The notes under the pieces: generated by a model
Told to the model about the DNA's origin: nothing
Seen by the model: only the letters and a program-made list of their open reading frames with translations
Database searches by the model: none
Shown here: positions 51,239 to 61,774 of the stretch, one piece after another
Numbering within the stretch: the first letter of the stretch is position 1
Layout of the letters: each line of letters opens with the position of its first letter
Made by a program: the position numbers and the translations under genes
Assembly (NCBI GenBank): GCA_956465555.1
Contig: OY101118.1
Coordinates: 434,001-498,000 of the forward strand
Reading direction: 5' to 3'
From: Nitzschia sp. pyKryTriq1
Taxonomy: Eukaryota > Bacillariophyta > Bacillariophyceae > Bacillariales > Bacillariaceae
DNA: 64,000 bases

Positions 51239-53257
51239 CTAGGAATGTCGTTTCGAGTGATTTCGTCGACCAGCTGATGGCTTGGCAAACCGTCGAAGAA
51301 GTTTTTCATCCCCGGCGCTTGGACGGAAACTGTACTTTTCCATGGCCGGCTCCAAGGAGTCTAGTAGGTCACTCTTGTTGCCTACCGAGCTGCCTACAAT
51401 GGCATGGAGGACTGATCGGAAAGTGGCATCGGTTGGCTGCAAATTTGGCTCGTTTTCCTTGGTCGTGCTTTCCACCAACTCCTGAAATAATCGTAGCACT
51501 CGTTCTACTTCCTTGCTGTCTCCAGATAGCCGTGCTTGGTTCCCCCAAGCACTCAAGACAGTGTTGTAGCACACAATGTTGGGCTGAGTACTTGGATCTC
51601 GCATCATTTCACGCAGCAGCTCTTCGGCACGGTCGGCGGCACCCGGTTCTTTTGATTTGGCCCAGCACTGTAAGAGTGTGCCATAAGATATTGTGGTCGG
51701 GGATATTCCCTTCTCGAGCATTCGACTCCAAAGGGCATCTGCTGGGAGCGCGGAATCTTGGGCTTTGGACTTAGCAAAGGCTGATAAAACCGTATTATAG
51801 GATGTCACATCTGGTTGAAAGTTGCTGGAAGACGAGGATTCCAATTTCTGCAAGAGATCCACAGCCTGCGATGCTTGTCCTGCCTGGGCATAAACATTCA
51901 GCATCGTGTTGTAGGTCACCAGTGAAAGTGGTTCGCCGTGTTCCTCCAGTTGTCTCAGAAGCTTTTCTGCTTTCTTGACTTTGACCTTTGCGTAACATGC
52001 TAGTACGTTCGTCCAAGTATGGTCGTCCGGGGAGCAGTTCCAGTCGAGAGTCGTTGAGTATTCTCGCATTTGCGCGAGTATTGCATCAGCCTCGACAGCG
52101 GCAGAGGGATCGTTGGATTTCGCCAAGGCATCCAAAACTACATTGAAAGTCATTGTATCAGGTTGTGCCTCCAAGTTTCCATGTTGAAAGTCGTCAAGTT
52201 GCATCTGGAGTATTTGCAGGGCTCGTTCGGCATTTCCCACCTTGGCCCACCCGGAAAGGACGGTAGTGTACATGATATGGTTTGGCAATAGTACTTCTCC
52301 TAGTCCTCCTCCATCATGATAGGTATGATCGCTGCCATTCTTTCGCCAATCTTGTATTCTTTCTAGCCAATCATCGGCCTTTTGGGGTTGACGATTTTGA
52401 ACCCAGGCTTGCATGACGGTGGTAACGGATACCGAATCGATCATTAAAGGCGTTTCGTTGTTCTCTTGAGAGACTTGGACCAGTTTTTGCAAAAAGGCAT
52501 CCGCAAAGGCCACTCCGTCCCGAAAAGGAAATAGCTTGCTGGTATTGAGCAACAGGTTGAAAGATTTGACATCTGGTTGTATCAAGGAAAACCATCGATA
52601 CTTGTCAATTTTCCCGGCCAAAAATGAAGGAGTCAGTTGACGTCGGAGTCGTCGCAACGACGACTCTTCGTCACTGCTGCTGCTGCTGCTGCTGCTGGGA
52701 GAAGAAGGATCATTATCATCCTCCGTGCTGCTCATCAGACCCCGTCTCCAGGTAATCAAGAGTTGATGTAAAATACGGGTATCCAAGATAGACGCAAAGA
52801 GGATCTCACCCTTTGGCATACTTGATGCCAACCGATCCAACAATCGGAGGCAACACTCGACTCGTTTCAAAGCTGGAACCCCTGTCGTTTCCTGGCCATT
52901 GTCCGTATCGTCGTCGAGCCATGCTCTGAGTACTTGGTCTGCTTCAATCCACAAGGCATGACCAGTGGGATCAAGTTTGTTGGATGGATCTAAAAGATGT
53001 TTCGTCCGTTGCAGCAAAAACGCGGAGGGGGTGGAAGATGACGATGATTCTTCGGCGTCCACTTGGCGTTGATGATCGTTCCTTGTTGTTGTCGCAAAGG
53101 GCCGATGCCATGTCATTGTGAGAGAGCAATGGCTATTACAGGTATTGGCGACCACTGGTTTGGGAAGAAACAAAGGAGGGACGATGATGGGACGATGATT
53201 CAAAATTTCCCGGGAAGTCGTTGCCAATCGGGCAATGGGGACAATTGCCCGTTTCAT
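51239..53257 (-). CDS. Pentatricopeptide repeat (PPR) protein, organellar
   Basis: Single-exon, 672-residue RNA-binding protein. The N-terminus (MKRAIVPIARLATTSREIL) is a mitochondrial-type presequence. From about residue 250 come eight or nine PPR motifs, recognisable by SVSVTTVMQAWVQN, HIMYTTVLSGWAKVG, TMTFNVVLDALAKS, DHTWTNVLACYAKV, LVTYNTMLNVYAQAG, VTSYNTVLSAFAKS, TISYGTLLQCWAKS and NIVCYNTVLSAWG. Each PPR helix pair contacts one RNA base, so the protein should bind a specific organellar transcript and affect its stability, processing or translation. No extra catalytic domain (DYW, SMR) is seen at the C-terminus. A CTG repeat gives a poly-Ser run near residue 195. Confidence 0.93.
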   Translation of the reverse strand: MKRAIVPIARLATTSREILNHRPIIVPPLFLPKPVVANTCNSHCSLTMTWHRPFATTTRNDHQRQVDAEESSSSSTPSAFLLQRTKHLLDPSNKLDPTGHALWIEADQVLRAWLDDDTDNGQETTGVPALKRVECCLRLLDRLASSMPKGEILFASILDTRILHQLLITWRRGLMSSTEDDNDPSSPSSSSSSSSDEESSLRRLRRQLTPSFLAGKIDKYRWFSLIQPDVKSFNLLLNTSKLFPFRDGVAFADAFLQKLVQVSQENNETPLMIDSVSVTTVMQAWVQNRQPQKADDWLERIQDWRKNGSDHTYHDGGGLGEVLLPNHIMYTTVLSGWAKVGNAERALQILQMQLDDFQHGNLEAQPDTMTFNVVLDALAKSNDPSAAVEADAILAQMREYSTTLDWNCSPDDHTWTNVLACYAKVKVKKAEKLLRQLEEHGEPLSLVTYNTMLNVYAQAGQASQAVDLLQKLESSSSSNFQPDVTSYNTVLSAFAKSKAQDSALPADALWSRMLEKGISPTTISYGTLLQCWAKSKEPGAADRAEELLREMMRDPSTQPNIVCYNTVLSAWGNQARLSGDSKEVERVLRLFQELVESTTKENEPNLQPTDATFRSVLHAIVGSSVGNKSDLLDSLEPAMEKYSFRPSAGDEKLLRRFAKPSAGRRNHSKRHS

Positions 53258-54000
53258 CGCTCGAACAGAAAAAACAGCTTCTTCAAATCATGCAGCATGC
53301 AGCAGCCTTGCACTTGCTGAGAGAACCGAGCGTCCTTCTCATGAGAAAATTCAATGGTGGTACAAGTACTTCGTACGAGTAGTCTTCTTGAGAGACCAGT
53401 GACGACAAGATCGAGATAACAGCAATGGAGGAACGAGTACCGAAGTCATCTGTCGTGAATGCGATGAAAGATGAAAGTTGAAAGTTGAAATGGTTTGTAC
53501 CGGTACTCGTACACGTAAGGTGTTATTGGCGCGCAGTATCATATTACTTTTACGGGCAAGATCTCTCGGGTCGTGCGGGTCGTCTGTGGCATACTTCTTC
53601 TTACAGTATCCTTCCCCTCCCCCTTTTTACTGTTCGCAGCCGCATCAGATAACCACCACCGGTCACCTGCCGGTATACTAGTAGATATCTAGTTTTGCGA
53701 CATCTACTACTAGTAGAATAATAGTCTACTAGCTCGTCGGGTAGAGTAGAGATTGAGCTAAAGCGCCTACTCCTAAGGGTACCGGTCCCTCTCTTTGGAG
53801 AGAGAGAGAAAGTAGCTGCTCGAATTAAGAGCAGAGCAGTTCGTGCGCGAGAGAGAGAGAGGAGGCTGGGCGAGAGATAGAGAGAAAGTACAATATGGAT
53901 AGGGTCTCTTGTACTGCCGTATCGGGTAGATAGTAATCTTGCTGGACCAATACGAAGTAGAAGTGCATAAACTTTGTACATACAAATCAAATCTGAAACA
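53258..54000. other. Intergenic region with GA-rich and GTACC-rich low-complexity DNA
   Basis: 743 bases. GGTACTCGTACACG and GTACCGGTAC words stand at about 53498-53517. ACTAGTAG-type words are at about 53680-53735. GA-rich runs (GAGAGAGAGAGAAAG) lie at about 53798-53890. No gene seen. Confidence 0.6.
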
Positions 54001-55463
54001 CTACAAAGTTGGAGGAGGATTTATCTGATCAAAAATAGCGTCCCACCCGTCCGGGTTGGATCCAATTTTGAATGGATGATAGAGGGCGTACTCTCCAAAA
54101 AGACCCTTGGATTTCTTGCACACATCTATCATTCTAGGCTTGCCTCTTGCAGGTCCCCAGGAGGTACACAAGCTCACCACTGCAACCAGGGCTTGATGAA
54201 AATGTCGCAATCGATCGACAATCATACCCACGGCACATTCCAACCAGATTCTATGCTTAAAGGTGAGCGTGGCCATATTGGCATAGATCTGGGCGTAGGC
54301 AAGAGGAACGTACAAAAAGTCGGCCTTTTCGTTTAAAGGAGTACGAAATAGTGCATGAATGAGAATATGAGAATGAATGAATGAATGAATGAATGAATGA
54401 ATGGGTGGGTGGTGAGTGAGCGAGCAAGCGAGCGAGAACATCCAATTCAGACGACAGCCCAAACACTACCAAAAACAAGAATATTTCAGCAACAACAACA
54501 ACAGCAATGACGAACCTGCGTATATGGTGGAAACAAGATATAATCCTGCCCCGTTTCTTGATAGATTCGTGTGGCGGGGTCTTGTGCAAAGCGATATTGC
54601 CCAGGTAGACAGTGCCTATTTCTCATATTCCAACTATCCAAGACATTATTCAATTGTCGACCCGATGCAAAGGATTGGGTGCCATTCCAATTGTGGAAAA
54701 GATCTTTCTTATGGGTATGATCCTCCCTGCTGATGCGATACGCAACCATCGACATCCTTTGTTTCCAACTGTCGACTTTCCTTTGGGTGCCATTCGGAGG
54801 CGTCCTTGGATCTTGATAGGAAAGGTCCAAACCATCTTTTTGCAATCCTCCCCTGCCAAGGTTTGTGCCAATAATGGCTTGATTCTTTGTTCGTCGAAAA
54901 ACTTCTGCAAGATACTGTACATTGAGAACCGCATCGTCATGGAAATATAAGATTCCGTCAATATTCTGTTTTTGTTGAGACAATTCCAACAAGGCGTCTC
55001 CGAGATTCAAGTAAGGCGAATAAAAACTACCAGGACTGCTGTCTGATGGGGTAGCATTGACTTGGAGATCGACTTCTGGTAGTGCTTCTCGTAAGTCGGC
55101 CAGACGGGTGGCATTCAAAAACGCTCCTCGCACCATGACATGGCCAAAGCCCATGGATTTATGCTTGCGGACCCATAGATCAATGCTCGAGGGGGGCAAC
55201 CCATCGTAATTGAATTGTCCCATGATGGCAATTCTGGAGAGAGGGTTGTTTGGGTCGGACTCCTCTGTGGAATTATTCAGCTGTAAACTCACATCCTCCT
55301 CTTGATGCTGCCCAAACGACACAGCCAACTCGGATGACTCTTCTTGCCGTTGCCGGACGGCTCCCATCTGATTCAGATACCCCTTCGAGTTCAACATGTC
55401 TAGGACCACTAGAAACACAATGGGCAGCAACAACGCCTGGCCCTGTTTGACATTGATCGCCAT
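54001..55463 (-). CDS. Putative type II membrane glycosyltransferase (GT-A-like)
   Basis: Two exons, 55463-54516 and 54324-54001, with a 191-base intron. The product has 423 residues and the junction reads FPPYTQADFLYVPLAY. A short cytosolic tail precedes one signal-anchor helix (ALLLPIVFLVVLDML), the topology of Golgi glycosyltransferases. The luminal part starts SRIAIMGQFNYDGLPP, then has GFGHVMVRGAFL and an acidic GILYFHDDAVLN at 171-181, which resembles a DxD-type nucleotide-sugar site. Several N-x-S/T sites are present. The C-terminal exon has YVPLAYAQIYANMATLTF and a cluster of hydrophobic helices and basic residues. I cannot name the family, and the glycosyltransferase call is an inference from topology and the acidic motif. 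Confidence 0.75.
54371..54403. repeat. GAAT tetranucleotide microsatellite in an intron
   Basis: About seven tandem GAAT units inside the intron of the putative glycosyltransferase gene, followed by GGGTGGGTGG. Confidence 0.85.
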
Positions 55464-56330
55464 GATGTGGACCCTCGTGAGCGGGATCGACTGAATTCAG
55501 CCTGTTTGTGTTGAAAAACGTAGAGTTCCACATTTTTATGCTACCATAATAAAAGTATATATATTATTTTGTCATCGGCACGAGTACTTGTACCTGTTCC
55601 GCGAGGCTGTGACCGCGCGTCCCCCCAAAACTTTTTGCAACTACAGTACGAAAGCCCGCGTCCGATCGGGGGGGGAAATGTTGTTTTTCAAACACGCGAT
55701 ATTAAAACGTCTAATAAAATAATCGTGACAAATACAAGGTAGAAAAAATAATCGCCATCGATGTTCACGATTATTTACGAGTATTTATTTGGCGCTGCCA
55801 GGTACTTCGTACCGGTAGCTACCGAGTACTGTTCCAGGTAGGGTGTACAATACCTGTAGCCTACAGTAGCCTGCATGCTAATAGTATGAGTACTGTAGCT
55901 GCGCCACAACAAATACCAGTACCGAGACCAGTTACTGCTGGTACTGGACAAGTATTGGTACCAGGTACGATACTTGTACTGATGGTACCAGTACCGGTAC
56001 TGCACGAAAACATCATAACGCCACCAAATCACACCTGTTGCAACTTGCACGCTATCTGGCATGGCTGAACGTGGAACGAAGAAGAGATAAGGTAACTGCT
56101 ATAGCCACATTCTTTTGTAGAGTCCATCTCTTCTATCTCCACCCCTCTCATATTGGAGTAGCAGAGAGGAGCGCATCGATACACCTGGTTTGTTCCGACG
56201 TCTACGAGCGCAGAACGAAAGGTTGCCGTGCGTCAAACACCACGGTGGTGTCGAACTTCGACTTTACCGCAGCTAATCTCTAGCTAGCAGCCGTGCTGCC
56301 TGTAGCTTGAACACAAATATTCAAATTGAA
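55464..56330. other. Divergent intergenic region with the largest GTACC cluster
   Basis: 867 bases between the putative glycosyltransferase and the second receptor gene, head to head. A G-run (GGGGGGG at about 55667) and AT-rich DNA come first, then the palindrome cluster listed separately. No gene seen. Confidence 0.6.
55795..56005. repeat. Dense GTACC/GGTAC palindrome cluster, about 210 bases
   Basis: More than a dozen GTAC-centred words (CCAGGTACTTCGTACCGG, CCAGTACCGAGACCAGTTAC, GGTACCAGGTACG, GGTACCAGTACCGGTACTG) in about 210 bases. Many are nested perfect palindromes and could fold into alternative hairpins. Same word family as 20645-20735 and 59095-59235. Confidence 0.85.
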
Positions 56331-58115
56331 ATGAGCTCTTCCAACGAGACCATTTCGCCACTCGAGGCGACAACGGTGCCGGCATCGGAAATTTCGAGCC
56401 TTACCGATTCCCAAGAACGAACGCTGTCCTCCCTGTCGATCGTCTCGAGCTTCATGAGTATTCTGGGGTCCAGTATGATTGTGTATTTGGTGTTTCAAAA
56501 TTCTCGAAAGACACCTTACAAACGAATCTTGCTCGGCTTGAGTATATCGGATATTATCGCTAGCATCACTTGGATATTGGCGCCCTTTTTACAACCTGCA
56601 GATTCCTCGCAACGAGTGTGGGCTCACGGGACGGATGCCACTTGCACCTTTTTGGGATTTATGATGCAGATTAGTTTTGCCGCCGTCTGGTACAATGGAA
56701 TGTTGAGCTTTTACTATTTGCTCACGGTCCGATTTCGAGTCAAGAGCAGCGTATTCGCCACTCGGTACGAACCGTGGATTCATATCTTCTCGGTGGGATT
56801 CAATCTCATAGCGGGGATCGTCGGGGTATCCAAAGGATACTACGCCGAAATGGAGTTGAGTCAGGGTTGTTACATTGCCGAGTTTCCAGAAGGTTGTGAA
56901 ATAAATGGGGGCTGCACGGGACATATCATTGGATGGATCGTCTCTGGTGTACCAGTTGTGATATTATTCACCAGTATCCTGGTCAACAATGCCGTCATTT
57001 ACTGTTACGTGCGACGGACAACGCACCGAACAATCAATAAATCTATGCACGGACGCGTTCATCAAAATCGGAGAATTCAAGCAGTAGCTACGCAAGCCTT
57101 GCTATATGTGGGGACCTTCCTGTTGGCCTATGCATGGGCGTTTGGCATTCGAGTTGCCGAATCTCTAGGAGTCCAAGCAGCCGACGAAGCACGAATATAC
57201 CCCGTATTGGTACTCTCTTCGATCTTCCTGCCCCTCCAGGGAGTTTTCAATTTGCTTGTGTACAGCCGACCCAATTATTTGAGAATACGACAAGCCTTCC
57301 CCAGAGAGTCGCGACTGTTTGCCTTACATCGGGCGTGGTTTGGAGGTAGCAAAAATCGAATAGCAACTTCGGTCGACGGGACTTTGTGGTCCCGACGAGG
57401 AGGAGGACTGTCCGCATCTTTACGAACAGACGGTGGGGGAGGAAGTGCTGTCCCAGATGTAGAAAAGGTCCGGTTACGAGTGTCGCAACAGTTTTCCGCC
57501 ACATTTTCTGGCCGAGATCCTTTGCGACGAGACATTCGAATACGCGATCCTTTTGACTTGGCGTCGGTCACTGGTGAGGCCGCCGACCAAACGAATACCA
57601 GCAGCACTGGTGATCAGCACCAGCACCAGCACCAGGTCGTCGAAGGAACAACCAACTCTGGCGATGATCATGCCGGCAGCTGGAATAAAGAACAGAATCC
57701 TCTAGACGAACATGATGATGAGCCACGTCTATCCCTGTCATCGGAGCAAGAGAACCCGGGTGTCCTCGGTCTAGTCATGCAAGATGATGGTACACCTGAA
57801 AATCCTCAGCACTTGGAAGAGAAAGAGGAAGAAGAAGAAGATTTCGCGGAACCTAGCAATTCTACTCCCAGGACGATGACCTCCGAACAACTTGTCTATG
57901 GAGTTCTATCCTCGCCGGCTGAAGCTACGGCTAGGAGGTTTCCTGCAGCACTAAGAATATCACCTCCTCAACACACGAGTATGGCAATGGAGGAGTACGA
58001 AGATCCAGATGAAGTCATGATCGACGACTGTTTCGACGACATCGACACTAATCGAATGGTGTCTTCCACCACGACAGATATTCTTCAAATGGATGATTCG
58101 AATCGAGTTGAATAA
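56331..58115 (+). CDS. Seven-helix receptor, cAMP-receptor/rhodopsin-like
   Basis: Single-exon protein of 594 residues from the ATG at 56331. The N-terminus is short with N-glycosylation sites (SSSNETIS). Seven membrane segments lie at about residues 35-320: SIVSSFMSILGSSMIVYLVF, ILLGLSISDIIASITWIL, FLGFMMQISFAAVWYNGMLSF, WIHIFSVGFNLIAGIVG, IIGWIVSGVPVVILFTSIL, QALLYVGTFLLAYAWAFGI and VLVLSSIFLPLQGVFNLLVYS. WYNGMLSFYYLLTVRF at the end of helix 3 and the final NLLVYSRP are typical of protist class E/cAR-like receptors. The long C-terminal tail is Ser/Glu/His-rich and disordered, with a poly-Glu run. It likely couples an outside signal to G proteins at the plasma membrane. The ligand is unknown. 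Confidence 0.88.
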   Translation: MSSSNETISPLEATTVPASEISSLTDSQERTLSSLSIVSSFMSILGSSMIVYLVFQNSRKTPYKRILLGLSISDIIASITWILAPFLQPADSSQRVWAHGTDATCTFLGFMMQISFAAVWYNGMLSFYYLLTVRFRVKSSVFATRYEPWIHIFSVGFNLIAGIVGVSKGYYAEMELSQGCYIAEFPEGCEINGGCTGHIIGWIVSGVPVVILFTSILVNNAVIYCYVRRTTHRTINKSMHGRVHQNRRIQAVATQALLYVGTFLLAYAWAFGIRVAESLGVQAADEARIYPVLVLSSIFLPLQGVFNLLVYSRPNYLRIRQAFPRESRLFALHRAWFGGSKNRIATSVDGTLWSRRGGGLSASLRTDGGGGSAVPDVEKVRLRVSQQFSATFSGRDPLRRDIRIRDPFDLASVTGEAADQTNTSSTGDQHQHQHQVVEGTTNSGDDHAGSWNKEQNPLDEHDDEPRLSLSSEQENPGVLGLVMQDDGTPENPQHLEEKEEEEEDFAEPSNSTPRTMTSEQLVYGVLSSPAEATARRFPAALRISPPQHTSMAMEEYEDPDEVMIDDCFDDIDTNRMVSSTTTDILQMDDSNRVE

Positions 58116-59421
58116 GTAGTGAAGAACGTTCTTGCTGAAAACAAAACTTCCTCCGACACCAACAGAGAGGATATGAGAATCAGGGACGAATATTATCCAT
58201 CTCGACGTTTTTTGACCTACAAAAAGTGCGTGATCAACAAGGAGGATGGGACGTTATGGGGTATTCTCTTGCTCGAGTGAGCGGTGACTCTACAATAAAG
58301 GGTGCAACTCCCTTTTTCAACCCTCCTGCTATGAGGACTTTTTGTTGTTGTTGTTGTTGTTGTTGTTGAAACTCGGCGTCCAGGAGAGAAGTGTACAATC
58401 ATCATGGTGGCAAGTGGCAACCTCCTAATTGTCCATGATTCGAGCGAGTTTTGCATCATCTTTCAATGGACTTGATGAGCCGTACGCAATAGGAGTTTGA
58501 CGACCAGCGCGAGAACTGCTGCTGGTGCGCTGGTGCTGGGTTCTTCTGGTGCATTCTTACGGTTGTTGTTCTTGCTGTTCTTAAAATAGTTTCCTGAGGA
58601 CAACGAGGAGGGACCGGCTCTGTAGTAGTACGAAGTAGTAGTTGCCACACCTACTGACTATTGTAGTAATCCAGAGTCAAGTAGGGGTTGTGGGCGCTTT
58701 TCTTCTTCTCATCACATTCCTCCGAATAGTGTAGGACAGCATAGTCTGCTAGCACATAGTCTATGGACATGGTCTGAGGAGGACTGTCTACTGCACCGGT
58801 GTATCACTTATTCGTCGCAATTGTATTGGCCAGCATGTGCCGCCTGCATGCATCGATGCCTACCCGTACTTCCAAGCATATTCGACTCCGTCGAATGAAT
58901 CATCCAAAGCTTATTGCCTTGCCGTCGTCCGGTCCACAAAATGTCTCTCGCTACAAGCTCCTCTCCTCCGCCTCATCCGGACAAAGGACGCAACAACCAA
59001 AACACACCAAAATCGACCGCGCGATCCTCTCTTTTCACTCTCGCTCATCATCGCAATCAGCGGCGATGGCGTAAAAACTAAAAACGCTACATAATATGTA
59101 CCGGTATGGTACTGTGGTACCGGTAGTACTCGTAGTAGAGAGCCAAAGCTGCGGGCCCGTAGCGGGTGCGTAGACGCCAGTACTGAAAAAGACCAACAAT
59201 CCAACAGCAAGATAACTACCGGTACCATACCGCATACCATTACCAAGACTGTTGTGTTGCGGTAATATTTCAATACCATATCTACAGTACTCCAACGACA
59301 AACTGGAGCGACCGTATCTGCAGTGTTATTGTAGTACAGTCAGTCAGTAGTCATATTTTAGTTGAAGTAGCGGAGACTGTTGCTTCGTCAGGAGAAAAAA
59401 AGTTGAAAAATTTCGTCCAGC
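58116..59421. other. 1.3 kb intergenic region with low-complexity DNA
   Basis: A GTT-repeat stands at about 58341-58368 and a GTACC palindrome cluster at 59095-59235. Open frames are driven by the repeats. No gene recognised. Confidence 0.55.
59095..59235. repeat. GTACC/GGTAC palindrome cluster
   Basis: TGTACCGGTATGGTACTGTGG, GTACCGGTAGTACTCG and ACCGGTACCATACCGCATACC (each shown in part) recur in about 140 bases, upstream of the NOT3/5 gene. Same word family as 20645-20735 and 55795-56005. Confidence 0.75.
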
Positions 59422-61582
59422 ATGTCCAACGCCCGTAAACTCCAGAGTAAGTCGTCGTTGGGGTTATGGTGTACAATATCGAGGGTCATTGTGATAATGC
59501 TGTGATGGAAAGCGTGAAAGTGGCACGGTGTGTCTGACGCTGATATTTCCATTTCTATTTTTTCTTGTTGTTGTTCCTATTGCCGTGTACGCACTTGTAA
59601 TGTAGCCGAGATTGAGCGGGTCATGAAAAAGGTCGACGAGGGCGTCGAACTCTTTGATGACATTTGGGAGAAGGTCTACAGCGCGGAGCAGCAGAATCAA
59701 AAGGAAAAGTACGAAATGGACCTCAAGAAGGAAATCAAGAAGCTCCAACGGCTGAGAGACCAAATCAAGACTTGGATTGGATCTTCGGAAGTCAAGGACA
59801 AGGAGCCGCTGCTGGAGGCCCGGCGTCTCATTGAAACCAAGATGGAGCAGTTCAAGATTTGCGAAAAGGAAACCAAGACGAAAACCTACAGTAAGGAGGG
59901 TCTGGCGAGAGAAGAACGGCTGGATCCGCACGAACAGGCCAAGGCGGATACGACGTCTTGGATCGGTGATGTTGTGGAGAGCTTGCAAACCCTGGTGGAC
60001 GAGGCCGAAATCGAGATTGAAAAGTTGTCTGCGGGAAAAGGCAAGAAGACCAACAAACACGCTATTGATGACTTCAATAAGTATATCATGCAGCACAAGC
60101 ATCACATTTCAAAACTCGAGGGAATCATGCGTCTCGTCAACAACGATGTGCTAAATGTGGATGATGTGGACCCGATCAAGGAGGATTTGGAGTACTACAT
60201 GGACAGCTACGATGATCAAGACTACCAGCAAGCGTACGACGAAGATTTCTTCTACGAAGCCCTGGGATTGGATGAGCTTGATGTGGTTAATGTCGATCGA
60301 GTCACGCAAGCGGCTCTGCCAGACACCAAGAAGAAGCAAGACCCCGAAGATGCCAGTCAAAGTACCAAGGGAAGCAAGGGTGACAAAAAGTCGAAGAAGT
60401 CTGGTATCGGTAATATCATTCCGCTGACCATTGGAAGAGCAAGGGCGTCCTCGGGATCCTCCAAGAAGGGAAAGAATGAAGTAGAAGAGATGGAAAAGAC
60501 GCCGAAAAAGCGGGAACCCACTCCAACCACTATTCCTGCGGCACGACCGGCTCCGCCCGCACCGGCGGCTGGAGCAAGTATGGCAGCTATTCTAAAAAGA
60601 GAGACGGAGCAGCAAGAGAAGGAGCGGCAAAAGGTGGGTCGTCGGAAATGGTATTGTAGAAACGGACTATGGTCCATTCATATGTCTCACTTTATCCTCT
60701 TTTCTTGTCCAGGCACGGCAGGCCGAGCAACTGCGACTACAACAGGCCCATGCGGCTCAGCAGCAGCAACAACAACTCCAACTCCAGCAACAGGAAGCAC
60801 AGCTACGTCAGCAGCAAGAGGCCCTTCGACAACAACAGCAGCAGCAACAACAACGCCAACAGCAAGAAGCTGCTGCCAAACAACTGGCACTGCAACAACA
60901 AGAAGCGTTGCGGCTGCAGCAACAACAGGAAGCGCAGCAGGAGGCACTCAAACGGCAACAAGCCCAAGCCCTACAACAACAGGCTCAAGCGGCTCAGCAA
61001 GCAGATGGAGGCAAGTCATTGTTGCAATCCCAAATTAGTTCAAACTCGTCAGCATCAGGTGGAGTGGCAGGTCTGGACATTTTGTCGGGGTTGGGCGGCC
61101 TTTCCTTGGACGGTTCGGCTGTCAGTGGTGGAGCGGTGACCCCTTCCGACGGCTCTAACTATTTGTCGGCCTTGAATGAATCCTTTGCTACCATGCCGAA
61201 TGCGGTGGACAATGAGCGGTCAAGGCAGTACACCCCTCAAAATCCTTATCCTACTCCGGCCAGCTATCCCTCCACGCCATCTCCCATCTTTGACAATCCT
61301 CAAATCTTTGAAAAGTTGGGAACGGATGCGCTCTTTTTCATCTTTTATTATGCCCAAGGGACTTACCAGCAATATCTTGCGGCACGAGAGTTGAAGAAAC
61401 AGTCCTGGAGATTCCACAAAAAGTACATGACATGGTTCCAGCGTCATGAGGAACCCAAGGTAACCACGGACGAGTACGAACAAGGTACCTATGTCTACTT
61501 TGATTACGAGACGGGCTGGTGCACTCGAATCAAGCAAGACTTTCGCTTCGAATACTCGTTCCTGGAAGACTCATTGCAGTAA
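59422..61582 (+). CDS. CNOT3: CCR4-NOT complex subunit NOT3/NOT5
   Basis: Three exons, 59422-59446, 59606-60633 and 60713-61582, with introns of 159 and 79 bases. The product has 640 residues. Exon 1 codes only MSNARKLQ and one base. The junctions read RKLQTEIERVMKKVDEG and KERQKARQAEQLRLQ. The N-terminal Not3 coiled-coil domain is highly conserved: LFDDIWEKVYSAE, YEMDLKKEIKKLQRLRDQIK, TWIGSSEVKD, CEKETKTKTYSKEGL. A Gln/Ala-rich helix-forming region follows (about residues 350-450). The C-terminal NOT box has LGTDALFFIFYYAQGTYQQY, LKKQSWRFHKKYMTWFQRH and YVYFDYETGWCTRIKQDFRF. In the complex it links decay of mRNA to translation and promotes deadenylation. Confidence 0.95.
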
Positions 61583-61774
61583 AAAAGCGTTGGATTGGAC
61601 TACAGCACAAAGGGGCGGCAGAGCGGAACAGGTGAAATGCGCTATCTATAAGAATTAAGCTTCAAGTAGTTGTGTGTTTTAAAAACAACGCGACGTAGGT
61701 CGAGTGGGGTCAATGAAGTCAATGACATTAGTCGAATACTCAAGTACTGTATTGACTGTCAACACTAAAGGTAT

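Noticed and set aside
60687-60947. Ala/Val-rich and Thr-rich frames in the Gln-rich part of NOT3/5
   Set aside because: They are alternative frames of CAG/CAA repeats. Only the Gln frame joins in phase to the conserved NOT box.
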